NCBI RefSeq assembly: GCF_020382885.2
Contig: NC_058506.1
Span: 17,524,318 to 17,588,317 of the forward strand
DNA from: Scatophagus argus
Lineage: Eukaryota > Chordata > Actinopteri > Scatophagidae
Reading direction: 5' to 3'
Length of the DNA: 64,000 bases
Part shown: piece after piece, positions 33,900 to 46,237 of the stretch
How the letters are laid out: every line of letters starts with the position of its first letter
Numbering within the stretch: position 1 is the first letter of the stretch
Translations under genes and position numbers: made by a program
The notes under the pieces: generated by a model
The model's database searches: none
What the model was told of the DNA's origin: nothing
What the model saw: the letters and a program-made list of their open reading frames with translations, nothing else

Positions 33900-33943
33900 G
33901 GTATTAACATGAGGTCATGTTAACATGAGGTCATGTTAATACC
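33900..33943. repeat. 44-bp nested palindrome
   Basis: Two tandem copies of TTAACATGAGGTCATG are framed by GGTA and the matching TACC. The whole is self-complementary about GTTAAC at 33919-33924, except at the two GG dinucleotides. Each half is itself a small palindrome (AACATGA-gg-TCATGTT) and holds an AGGTCA half site. Confidence 0.92.
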
Positions 33944-35254
33944 ATTCAGCAACACTTGACATGGTTTATAGTTTCTTACTCACTATGACATATTTGATGT
34001 GTGTACTGTGTATAAGTAATTTGTCATTAATCCTGCCCAGACTGTAGTCCTGTAAAGCTGAGTGATATTAATTCCTCACCCTGAAATGTAATCAATAGAA
34101 CTCATGATTAAAATAGGGAGGCCAAACCCAGCAAGGAGTGTTTATCCAAAGCCTGGTTCCTCTGTGCCATAGATCTCCACTGTTGTCTCAAAAACATTAA
34201 GTGCAAATAAACGAGTCACCTTGTAAAACTGAGCAACATGTGTCTTGAATAAGGACATTGTAGTTTCTTTAGAGTCAATCCCTCACATTGTCCTGCTGCC
34301 TCAAAATGTGCATTCATTGCTGCTAGAGCTCAGTCACTAATTGACTGAGTCCTGTATGCAAAGCATCTATTAAAAATTACTTCTTCTAAAATGACACTCA
34401 ATGTTTTGTGACCCATTTCAATGATTTATATATTTACTGTGGACATTAGCAAAAAACAATACATATCAGTGACTCTGATCTATTATGGTGACCCCTCAAC
34501 AGTCAAAAGCAGGCTCATCTTGCTTTGCTGGAAATGCATGATATTGTCACACATGAAGAAAAAAGTCTGTCTGTTTCTGCCTTTTCTGGCTAAAGGACAT
34601 GTCAGCTTGTATTTATATGCAAGCTTCACCTTGAGTAAAGTCCACAGCAGGCCTTTCTTTGAGTTATGAAAGAGCCTTGAGCTTACAACATGGAGAGGCT
34701 TTGTTTAAGAAACACTCGAAAAACTCCTCAGATTATGATTCAGTTTATTTATTTTAAATGAAACTCCTCAGAGTGAAAAAAAATTCCTGACACAATAATT
34801 TCCTGTTGTCTCAGCTCCATAATGCAAACAGGATATACATGTCTGAGGCTGGATTATCATAGGTACAGTGTGTTCTCTGAAGAAAATGTTCTGTTCCTTT
34901 CCTCAGCAGGCTGCGGTCTAAATGTCAGGGTACTGCCTCATGTTTCCTCATCAAGGTAGCACAAGGTCACTTAATATTTATTTTGTATGTTAAGTCGTGT
35001 GTTGTGTCTTTACTAGATCTGCAGGATCTGCTGTGATTCTGCTGTGACAGACCCCTCTCTGTAGTAAAATTGCAGTACAACCTCATAGCACTGATTCTTT
35101 AGATGTGGATGTAGCTTTAAAATGAACAATACACCACCAAGGCATCAAGGCATACATCAGTCTGTTTCTCTGCTATACTGCTCGCGTACTTGTGTGTGAC
35201 TCAGTGTGTGTGTGTTCATGTGTGTGTGGATGTGTATTTCTGTAGTTGTGTGGA

Positions 35255-35480
35255 CAAAAATCTGTTTAGACAGCCACATTGTGAGGACCCACCTTACTTA
35301 TAGGGACAAAGTGCAAGTCCCCACAACGTAAATCATTAAATATTACGTAATATTAGTGAAGACTTGCTTTAAGGTTAGACTGAGGTTAGTTCATGTTTAT
35401 TCTGTTATGGTTAGGTGGTGGTTAAGCCTCCAAGAAATGAATGTAAGTCTATGTCCCCAGAAGTGATGGAAGCAATATAT
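35255..35480. repeat. Dispersed fish repeat with GTGAGGAC and GGTTAGG words
   Basis: Contains cattgtgaggaccca, tagggacaaagtgcaagtcc, ctttaaggttagactgaggt, ggttaggtggtggttaagcc and tctatgtccccag. This layout of gaggacc, ggttaggg and tgtcccca words is one I recognise from many teleost introns. Its class is uncertain and its edges approximate. Confidence 0.5.
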
Positions 35481-38400
35481 TTCCTGGTCCATTTTGGCCT
35501 CAGCCTCTTCTACAAAAAGACGCCGCACATCAAACCAAAGCAGCGATCAAAGACTGAATGTGCCTTTCAGGGCTGCTTGCTGACGCTCTGAGACACATAC
35601 AAGCATCGCCCTAACAATTAATAATCATTGCATCTTAATTTAAACCTGTTAGGTTCCATTGTAAACACAGTGAAACGCCAGGCAAGATGACAGAGGCTGG
35701 CAAATGGGTAATATACTCAAATTAAAAGGTAGGTCGTTTTGCTTTACTGTTGCACTGCTGCCACACAACAGAAGATAAGGTAGGCAGGTTACCTTTAAAG
35801 TGTGCAGAATATTTATTGTGTAAAGAAAGGTGCTCTCGCTAGCTTTTATAACCATCATACATTAGGTCAAGAAGTAAAATACTCTCCAAACAATGTAACC
35901 ACTTTAGTTATAACCACAATTTTCCGGCGGATTACAGTTATCATCTTTGTAAAGAATGATATTGATATGAATGATAATCTTTAGACCCTGTGAAATCAAA
36001 GTAAATGCATACTGTGATTCCGCTCTATTTTAAAAGAAATCAAATCTGTTTTTTTCCCACAGGGTGCATATGTGTGATAAAATGACACATCTCTCAATAC
36101 ATTCTTTATTAAAAAACAAAGAAGAACAAATATAAAGTGCCAGGCAGAACCAGACGCTGCTGCACTGTGGTTTTTCTGTTTCCCTGATTGAGCCTCCTCT
36201 GCATCAATAAACCATGTAATCATCCACATTTTTGAGAGCGCTCTCCTCATAAATGAAAATCTGTTTGCAGATTCACTGTGAAAACAGGCAACAGTCTTGT
36301 GCACTGCAAAGACTAGAAGCAAAAGCATCAGCTGCATCCTTGAATTAAAAATAATCCTGGCCAGTATCTCCCTCTGACAATCAGTTTCTGACTTGAATTC
36401 CCTTTTTCTCCCCATTCTCTCTTTCTTGGTTATTTATTTTATTTTATTTTTTTTTAAAAAATGGGATCATGATGCAGTTTTCCACATTGCATGCCACAGC
36501 CTAACTCACGATAAGCCTCATTTCCATCACATCTCTTCAACAGTGACCCTGTAGCCTATTTTAGATCATGATAAGCGTCGTCTGGATCGTTGTTTTCCAC
36601 ATTAACATTTCATCAATCAATTTGGAAGCGAGCTTGTCTGATTGTTGTGGCCCTTGCTTTCCCAGTCAGCAGACCGGGCAGGCGTCCAACCTGGCACACC
36701 CCTGCAGCTCATTCACCATTCTCATGTGACCGGCCTGCCTTTATTTAGTTTATCTCTTGGTGAGTGTTTTTTAGTTGTTGATCTGTTGTTAAAAACAAAA
36801 GTCACGTCTCATGTGACTCACCACATTCATTTTGTCTATTTTGGGTCTGAATTTAATTTGACGATGGCTCCGTTAAGTTATATCCTCCTTTACACTATTT
36901 TTAGCTTCTTCAGCAGTTTTTGAATTCTTCTCCTGTTTATGTTGCTCTATACCTGTGTTATCCTTTTTTTATTTGAGTAAATGATCAGCAAAAGGTTACC
37001 GATAAGTTAGCAAAATGTAAACAAAACTTGATGATAGAAAAAGACATTTTGGACAGGCGGACCACACAGCTGATTGGCTTTCATCGTTTAGCTTTACAAA
37101 ACCCCATGCATGTCTTCAGCGATGATTGAGTGTCCAAACGTTTATTGCCAAATTTGGGAGAGATGATATGTTTACCGGCATTGCATAAAGAGACAAAGGA
37201 AAGCAACGCAATACAGGAGCTTAGTCCAAAGTAACACAACTCTCAGCTGCACTGTGGCAGGATGGAGCCTCTGTAAGCCCCAACATGTCATTAAGGATAC
37301 ATGATGCTTTTATCACCACCAATCAAATGGCTGCAATTTACCAGTGAGTCTTAGTCTTTGTTGTTGTTCCCACTATTCGAGTACCTGCTGCTACTGCTGT
37401 TCAACATCTAAATTTAAATTCTCTGTGCGTGCCAAGGTGGTTTGGATAAAAGCCCTTTTAATTCCAGCCACGCAGATGCAGACCGTTTGTTTGATGCTGA
37501 TGCCAAGCTATCAGGGTAAAATGGCTGAATCCTTTTGTAGACATCTGTCATTGACATGCATTTGTCTGTGATGTAGTGGAGGAAAAGATCCTGATAAATG
37601 AACTGTTTTGGACAGCTGGGTGATGATACTGTGTCATATCGTGGGAGAGGAAAAGAGGAGAACAGGACCCTGGAAGAGAGTGGAACAGAAATTTTGTCAA
37701 ATCAAATTGAATCAAATGTTGGTTGCATGACAATAGCTTATCAGACATACATAACATTACATCAGTGGTGGACTGTCATGTGAAGATTACCCTCTGCATA
37801 ACCTTGAGAAACTCTAAAAGAGGAGAAATCGAGAGGGATAGATTGCAAGAGACAGATACATACAGATAGAGAGAGGGAGTTTATTCAGTCATAGTTATTA
37901 GTGCATAGGAATATGCAAATTTGACACAAAAAGACAAGTTGATGCTTCGGATCACTTTTAAAGAACTAAAAGCAACATTGTTGCAACCATATGAATAACA
38001 GAAATCCATACAGAAAGAAACTGAGGTTAACATAAATATATGTACAGTGTAGAATACATATTGCACTACATCTTCATTCTTTTTACTTTCATTGTTATAA
38101 ATCAGTATTTCCCCTTCATCATTCCTCCTTCTGCCTCATCCTATTTGTTAGTGATGTTTTTACATGTCATACTAAATATAGAGAATCACATATAAAGCAA
38201 AAAAAAAAAGGAAAAAGAGAGAGAGGAAGAGACCACCTCTACCCCTCTCTTTTTCCACCAATTAGCATCTAGTATTGTGTCTCCAGGATACCTGAAACCA
38301 TGACAACAGCAGGTTCCTGTTCCTACCCGATATCTTGAGCTCCATCTGGCGTTAACAAAGAAAAAGTTCAGCTGCTCCTCCCTCCGTCGCTGTGAGAACA

Positions 38401-39794
38401 AACTCATGCATGCCACTGTATAAGCTTCTGTAACTCACACATTCATCACAGATTCAATCAAAACTAGTTTGACTAAATAGTTTTAACTCACTCACCGACT
38501 GTTGCTGGTATCTTTCAACTGCATTTCATGATCACCTCCAGCAAATGGTGCTTACACACTTAACCTCAGCAAGGATCTTCAGGCAAGCGACAAGAAGTGG
38601 GCGTATAAGGAGGCGAGATTGTAACCCCTGTCTCTGCTCAAAAACAGAGACAAAAAGGTTGCTGAAAACTCACTGAATAAACACTGAGTTCAAATTACTT
38701 TGTCAAATCACTATCTCCCCAAGGACATTGAACTTTCATGCTCAGGAACTGGCTACTTTGGGGTAAATTAGTGGGACTTATCAGATCTATACACATGATC
38801 TGAGAGTTACAGATCTGTAAGCACATATTCAGTACAGATGAACAAAAGAAGACAGGTCTTCTGGGCTGTGTGCTCTCTCTCAGGCTATACTCACATTAAA
38901 TACACTTTGAATCATTCCTGCCTGAGCTCAAAATGGGTTGCCTGTGCCATGTCTGCACATTTCATCCACTTTTGTCTTTTGTTCTGTGTGTGCCTGTGGT
39001 GATTTCAAATATTTTCTGTTTTGCAGGCAATGTGCTTCCAACATATTTTATGATACATCTTCAAAGTTCTGTCTCAAAATGTGCTGTGCTATTTTTGCTC
39101 TCATTCCAGTGCCACCTTGTATCCGTTCTTTTTCCACAATGAAAGGAGGAAAATGAAACCACCACATAACTTTGTGGTGAGTCAGACACTCCACGAGGAA
39201 AACAATAATCCAAATCTAGTTAGAAGTGGAGAGCTCAGAGACTTGATTGTGACCTGATTCAAAAAGAAATATGATTGAAGGGAGGCAACAAAAGAGAGAC
39301 CTGCACACTTTGTATTTGTGGTCTAGTGCAGTAAACTATGTTCTTGCTGTGTTGTAAGATTAACTTTAACATCTACTCTGCCTGTGGTACTCTGATACTG
39401 TCTCCACCCAGGGTTGGGTACAACTCCTTTGTCCTTCATGCACCACTGAAACATACTGTATAAATCTACTGCTGTAAGAAACACATCAGGAATGAATAAT
39501 GAATTGCAGCTCCTAATAATCAGTAGTAATAGTTTGCATTTTGGTATGTGTGTCTTCCAAGTTCCACGTACCCTCTAATTGTAAAGACAATGAGAAGCTT
39601 CCAAACCAAAACATGACTGCTATCTCTGAAAAAAACTTGTGGTTTCTTTGATGACTAGAAGTCCTCATTCTCTTTTTATCTTTTCCTGCTGGGCACCCAT
39701 GAGACAAAGTGTTTTATACTGGAACAAGAAATACATGATAACAAGACTACAAGTCTGCAGCCACATTTGTGGCTCTTTGGTCAGTGTTGAATCA

Positions 39795-40085
39795 GCACGC
39801 TAACATGGTCGTGAGGACAATGTTACCACGCTGATGTCAAGCAGGTATGCTGTTCACCATGTTCACCTCATGTCTTTGTTAATATGTGTGCATGATAAAC
39901 AACGGTAGCCACTTATTACAGTTACACTTTTCTCAGTCTGATGTCTAAATACCTGATGATAGCAGTAGAGGAAAAATGTATTGTATTATGTCTTAAAATG
40001 CATTATGTATTACTGCCAGCACCAGAATTTCTTGGTGTCCCATCCATCTATTTCAGTCTGGACCAAAATGGTGGACCCCCTATTA
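39795..40085 (+). repeat. Degraded dispersed teleost repeat
   Basis: Strings such as cacgctaacatggtcgtga, gctgatgtcaagcaggtatg, ttcaccatgttcacc and tttcagtctggaccaaaatg match a fish repeat family that I recognise. The copy is heavily mutated and its edges are approximate. Confidence 0.5.
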
Positions 40086-41999
40086 GACACTGCCACAGGG
40101 CCATGCCACTAACATTATGAAAGTGTGAGCAAAAAGCAGAAATTAAGGCACATCTCATAAAGTTGCAGATCATGCAGTAAAAACGACCTTTCTGTTGGGA
40201 ATATTTCACTCTCACACCCTCTTATGAAAAGATCAAATTTTGTCCAGATTCAATGAAGGCATAATTTTAATTTGATCTTCATCACCACCACCGAAAGCAC
40301 TATTGCCCTTCACAGATCCTAAAATTTAAAGTGGCTGCAGGCTTCGCTGCCCAAACACTCACTCAGCTGTGTAATTTAATTACAACCGCTGTCCGTGCAG
40401 ATGTAACACGACATCGCAGCTCTAATGAGACAGTTAGCCTGTACCATCTTAAAGCTTCACTCCTCATTAGCACTGATGGCTGTAGAACACGTTAATGGCT
40501 CCATCATGGCCCCACCCTAACACTCAGACTGCAGTCTTCCAGCAGTTGCCAGCAGGTTTCTGTGGAGACTAATGGATCATTAGAGTAAGACTGAGTGAGG
40601 TGGAAAGGCCTGAGTGACCTATCAATCCACAGAACGCAACAGTGAGAAAGGGAGGGAAATATACATTAAGGCAACATGCAGTTTAACCAACGTCATTCGA
40701 GAATGCTGAAGACTGAACCTCTGCAGTTGCAGGGGAGACATAATGAAACAATTCACTGCATTAGTACAGAGCAGGCCTGCCATGTAAATGGAAGTTACAT
40801 TCATTTCAAATCCATAGATTATTTTAGGTGGCTGCCTTGGAGAAGAGTTTCCATTGCAATAGAAATGCATATGATCGACCCAGTGTTGCAGCGTGATTTT
40901 AACACCTACGCTCACGTCAGTGCATACACGAACAAACATGCAACAACAGCTTGTCTGTCATTAAAGACCTAACCCAGTTTGTTAGAGCATTTGATAGGTA
41001 ATACAAAGTCATAACTTTCTCCCTCAATTGTGATTATGCATATATCGTTTCATGCGTACAGCACGTCGGTGGTGTGTTATAACAGAGAAACACCACAGAG
41101 AGAAAGCAGTGTACCATTTCTCTCCCCTTTCTATTAAAAGCACCTGAGCTCAGCAGTGAAAATCTTTTCCTGCCTAATTTGGCTGGATCCCGGCCTTTGT
41201 CCAGCAGGCAGACAGACAGACAGACAGATACGGGGTCACCTTTTTCTTCACAAAGCAGCCAGACAGTGAAAAGCAAGCTTTGAAATGTTCCATAGTTGAT
41301 TAAAAACCTTATCCATTACAATCAGTTTCTTAGACCTCCCTGTATAAACACTCTGTCATTATTTCCTAGCTGATAAAATCTCTCTGATGGTGGCAAAATC
41401 CCATAAATTAATCCATTTCCTGCCGCCGAGAGCCAGGATAACAGCACATGATGTAAATGTGTTTTGCATTACATAAAGATCATGCTTTTCATTCCTGGCT
41501 CTTGGGGGAGCCAGAAAAGACAAACTCTGCATCCAGGCCCTTTTGTCTTTGCGTGACCTACATTCTCACAATAGTGAAATGCTAACAGTGTAGTGGGTCT
41601 ATTGATAGTTGAAATCTGGACTGCCACGGTGAAATGGTCAAGAGAATGATTAAGCTAGATTAAATAGACAGTTGTGTTTGCTGGAGCTCTGAGTGGGATT
41701 TCACTGAAGCCCTGCAGTGGGACTTGAGCTTCAGATAAGTCAGTGCGTGAGTCACAGTATTGAGCTGTTGTCTTTGTCAGTTTCTTCAACATTTTCTCTC
41801 ATTTCAAAGTCTAAGAATACAATGAAATTATACAAAAGTTTGCTGTAACTTTACCAGATTCTTAACAAGCATGCTGTATCAAGAATAATCAATGTCTATG
41901 ATACCATTAAATTAAACTGTTATCTAACGTTATATTTCCCTATTTTTCTGCTTTCTGCATCATATTCATTCAAATAGAAATGCCAAAATGATGACAGTA

Positions 42000-42260
42000 C
42001 GCATTAGGGCAGTACTAGTTTATCTTTAGATTATTTCTTGATTACTCTTTTCAGCTATAAAATGCCAGAAACTATTCCCATTGCCCAGGCGATGGCAGCA
42101 AATTTGTTTTGTTTCACAGACTCACCAAAACCCAAAGATATTGAGTTTATTAATACATGAGGCAGAGAAAAGCAGCAAATTCTCACAAATGAGAGGCAGG
42201 AATTGTGGAATGTTTTGCATTTCTTCTTGGAAACTGATTAAAATAACTGATTAATCTATA
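42000..42260 (+). repeat. Ancient MITE-like repeat with GATTAAT termini
   Basis: The ends carry gattatttcttgattac and gattaatctatagac. The interior has ctataaaatgccagaaac, caaaacccaaagatattgag, agcagcaaattctcacaaa and aactgattaaaataactg. These words, in this order, are typical of a very common teleost repeat. Related fragments lie near 45855-45960 and 47050-47135. Confidence 0.6.
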
Positions 42261-43830
42261 GACTTGCTTCTATCAATGCCAGTAAAATTTCAGAACTGCT
42301 GGGTGCTGCCATTAAAAAACATCAAGCATCAAATAAATGAACAAGATTTGAGAGGAGCTGTGGAAGGGAAATTAGATTTTAAAAAACAAAAAAGAAAAAA
42401 ACAAAAGAAAGATGAGAAAGACAAAGTGCGAAAGATAAATAAAGAAGAGAGAGATGATCATTGATCATTTTGATACAACAAAAACAAGAGCACCACCAAG
42501 CAATTAAAAAACATAGCAAAATAAGAATAAAAAAAACACCCCACAGCACTGCCAGACAAATGCTTTTCTTTGTTTCTGCCTTACTGTGGGAATAATCACA
42601 CCAACAGAATGCTGTGTTTACCTGGAGCCTGTTGTATTTGCAGTGTTGTCCTAATCAAAGAGAACCGTGTGAGCATGAAAGCAAGGACGCTTAGTGTTAT
42701 CTCATTTATTTCTAATTTTCATGGACCACTGCTGTACAAACGCACACACACACACACACACACACACAGAACATAACAAGTATGACGGTGAGGAAGGCAC
42801 AAATTCATCTGAGTCTTAGGGGACTTTTCTCTTTTATGTTTGCTCCGCTGTGATGTGTTTTTCTCAAAAATATGAATATTATATTTGCTAGTCACACACA
42901 CACACACCAAGTTATACGTCATTGTCCTGTGATGTTCAATGCATTCCTACTGTGAATGACTTAAATTGGATTTCAATTTCCTGTCTACTTTATTTTCAGT
43001 TAAAGACTTCACACAGTGCCTTTTAGAAACATCCTCACAGAGCTGTTAAATACAGCTGTAGGTTATAAGTATGTTATGGTGGACTTTTATTTTCACTTCT
43101 TCCTGTAGCTGCAAGGGGGGGCTCCTTGATTTTGAAGGGCTAATCCTAAATGTAGATTTTAGATCCCTGAAACATTTTCTGCCACTGAACTCAACCTCTG
43201 CTCTGAACTTGTTTGTTTTCTTGTTTTTGTTTTTTTGCTCACCAAATGTTTCCAGCCATCTTGCCCTCATCAGAGCCAGACGGCAGAAGACAAAAGGTAA
43301 AATAGTGGCAAAACGTTTGGCTACTGGTGTGTTTTCATTTGGATTGACTCGCACTGAAGCTCACGCTGTCCTGCACCTCGCTGTGTGTATAATCCTAAAG
43401 TTAGAAAATGAATTATACAGTTACCATGACAACAGACAACGTTGGTCATTATGTGCAGTGCCCGTATAGAGATAGATAGATAGAATTTCTTCATCTTCAG
43501 CACCAGCAGTACTTTAAATGTAGTTTTCAACCGATACTAGGTGCCTTTTTGTTAAAGCGCATTCCTTTACACTCGGATGACAAACACATAAACACATTTT
43601 AGGGACATTATAACTGTCATATAACAAATTCAACGCTTAAATGTTTATTGAAATGTCTCTAAGGGACGCTGACAGCCTGCTGGTTTGCAGTACAGAATCT
43701 CAGGTATTGCTATGTATGAAATGTAGCTGTACTTCACTGGGGAAATCGTAATAGTTAACATCTCTACATCGACATCGTTTCTGACATAAAAGGGGCTGTA
43801 CCTCTGCTGGCCAGCGCTGTAAGCAACCGC

Positions 43831-43838
43831 TGACGTCA
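43831..43838. promoter_or_regulatory. ube2b: Consensus CRE upstream of ube2b
   Basis: The perfect palindrome TGACGTCA lies 138 bases before the ube2b ATG, in the likely core promoter or 5' UTR. This is the CREB/ATF site. No TATA box is seen. Confidence 0.6.
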
Positions 43839-43975
43839 CCACAAATAGCTAAGCTAGCCAGTTGTTTTGGGAGAGGAAGAAAAGGGCTACAAGCGGAAGA
43901 AACACCAGATTTGGTTTCGGATAGTACCCAGTTTATGGTCCTGGTCTAGTTTTTTTTAAATATACGTTTTGAATA

Positions 43976-46206
43976 ATGTCGACCCCGGCAAGGAGACGGC
44001 TTATGAGAGATTTTAAAAGGTACCGCAACGTTTTGGCAGTCATTTCTTGTTTGTGTGTGTGGTTAGCAGCGTTAGCCGATAAAGCTGTCGTTAGCTAGCT
44101 TAGCTTAACGTTAGCTGCTGGTGCAAATAATCCTGTATATAACGCATGACTGGAGTTATTGTGAAATAAATTTGTTTATTTATGTGACTTGTTTCCGTTC
44201 ATTGCACCGATGTGATTGACAGTGTGACGATTGGTTATTTTTTGATTTCCAAAGAAAGGCACTTCGGTTTTATGCAGCGTTTTCTACCCAGGGAATAACG
44301 CTGTTCTTCCCATTTTGTCCTATTAGTTTGTTTGTTTGTTTGTTTGGGTAATTGCAATTTTGGCTAGCTGGCGTTAACCGGCTTGGATTAAATGTGGCTG
44401 GACAAAAGACTTTTGGTCAATTCACCAAACCCTTTGTCTTCCTTCGTTTAATTGGCCCCTATTAGACCTTAAATGTGTAAGATTTATCCTAATTTCTCCT
44501 CCCAGTTTGCAGGCTGTGTTTAAAATCTGCTGCTAAAGTGCTAGCCTCTACCAGCCAGCCAGCATTATGGTTTAACACCCCCCCCAGTAGCAACGTGGCT
44601 CTCAGGTGTTGCACAACTCCGTGTGTGTGTGTGTGTGTGTGTGTGTGGTCAAGGGGTGCTCCGTCTCAATATTTATAATGGCTAAGTCTGTGTCTGATCT
44701 TTTCTTAAAGCTTAGGAAATCTCTCATAAGCGTTTACACACATACCCATGCTGTGAAGACAAGAGGAATATGTTTGTGTTTCCAGGGAGAATCACACCTG
44801 GCAAGGGGCTGCGTGTAATACCTGCTATCTCCAGTCTGTTGTCTTGCTCCATATGGCATCCTGCAGTGTTTGTTTGTCATTCACTCACACACACCTGTCA
44901 GTGGAAAACAAGATCCTAAGCTATTCTGCTAAGATCAGCCAATGATGCAGGGCAGATAAGGTGTCACCGTAACTCAACTCTGCTGTGCCAGTCCCCAGGT
45001 GGTAAACTGTTACACTCTGAGGCGAACACAGAGAACAAAAGCGCATTCCTGGATCAGCCTGTGTGTCCACACCAAGGCTGACTGATTACACTCAGCCTTG
45101 CGTGATATTGCCTAACCCCCTTTGTGATATCTGTAAGTCAAATAATTTCCTCAGTACATGTCTTGTAACTGAGATACTGTGTGTGATTGTTGGAACAGCA
45201 ACACTTTGGTGTGATGTTCTGGCGTAAATAAGCGATTTGTCGCCATGTTGAATGAGCAGTTCGAAATTGGCCTCCTTGTTTAGATGCTGATGACTGTATT
45301 ATTAGTCCCAATTGTGGTGGGAATAGTAATTTTTTAATATTATTTACACTGGAAAAAAAATGATGTCATGTTGTTTTTTTGCTGGGATGCTTAATTTATA
45401 ATATTGTGACACAGTGAACAAGAATTTTGATGTTGTGATTTCCCCTATTGTGATTTTGTTAATGTTTTGATCAGTTGTTCAGCCTTAGTTCCAAAACCAC
45501 CTGAATTTCTTCTTCTGTTCTTCACTTTCATTTTTTCACCAAATGTATTTTTAGAAGCAAGTGTCATTGTGAAACCCACAATCATCCCCTTCCACATCGA
45601 TACCTTCTGTTTCTAATAATCAACCTCATAGCTCCTCTGAGTACTTCAGTGAGGATTCAGCTTTGTAATATCCACAGTAGCTGTAAGGTTTGGTTTGGGT
45701 TGTCTCTTGAGAATTGTGTATTTGTGTTGTTTTTTAGTTTTGTTTTAGATTTCACTAAACAAGATCATTTCTAGCAGACCTTATTGACTACATGATGTGG
45801 AGAGATTCCATGACCACTGTTTTTACTATGTTATTAATTGCATAAACTATACTAGGGTTGCAACTAAAAGTGATTTTCATTATCAATTAATCTGCAGATT
45901 ATTTTCTCACTTGGATTAATTATTTGGCCTGTAAAATGTCAGAAATTTGCAAATATTTCCATGTATATATATATAATATATATATTATATATATATGCGT
46001 AGTGTTAGCTCAAGATGGCCTGCCATTCCCCCTTTTCTGCTGTCTGCAGACTTGTCAGTAATCCTCAGTTTCCAAGTAAAATAAAGTAGCTATCAGTCTG
46101 TCTAGTAGGGAAGTTGATTGGAGCATCCCTCCACCAGCTGAGAGCTCAGGCAGATTATGTTAAATGAGGTTAATTGCAGTGGGTCTGTCTGTACCTAGGG
46201 ACATGG

Positions 46207-46237
<31 letters not shown>

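Larger units (their letters stand above)
32861..43790. other. Gene-poor interval between divergent ppp2ca and ube2b
   Basis: About 11 kb with no supported exon. Contents include long AC microsatellites, a 44-bp palindrome, a double CCAAT block, several degraded fish repeats and AT-rich filler. In human this position holds CDKL3; I looked for kinase motifs (HRD, DFG, APE context) among the open frames and saw none. Confidence 0.6.

Noticed and set aside
35996-36415. 139-codon minus-strand open frame
   Set aside because: No domain, no homologue I recognise, and AT-rich intergenic context. Consistent with chance.
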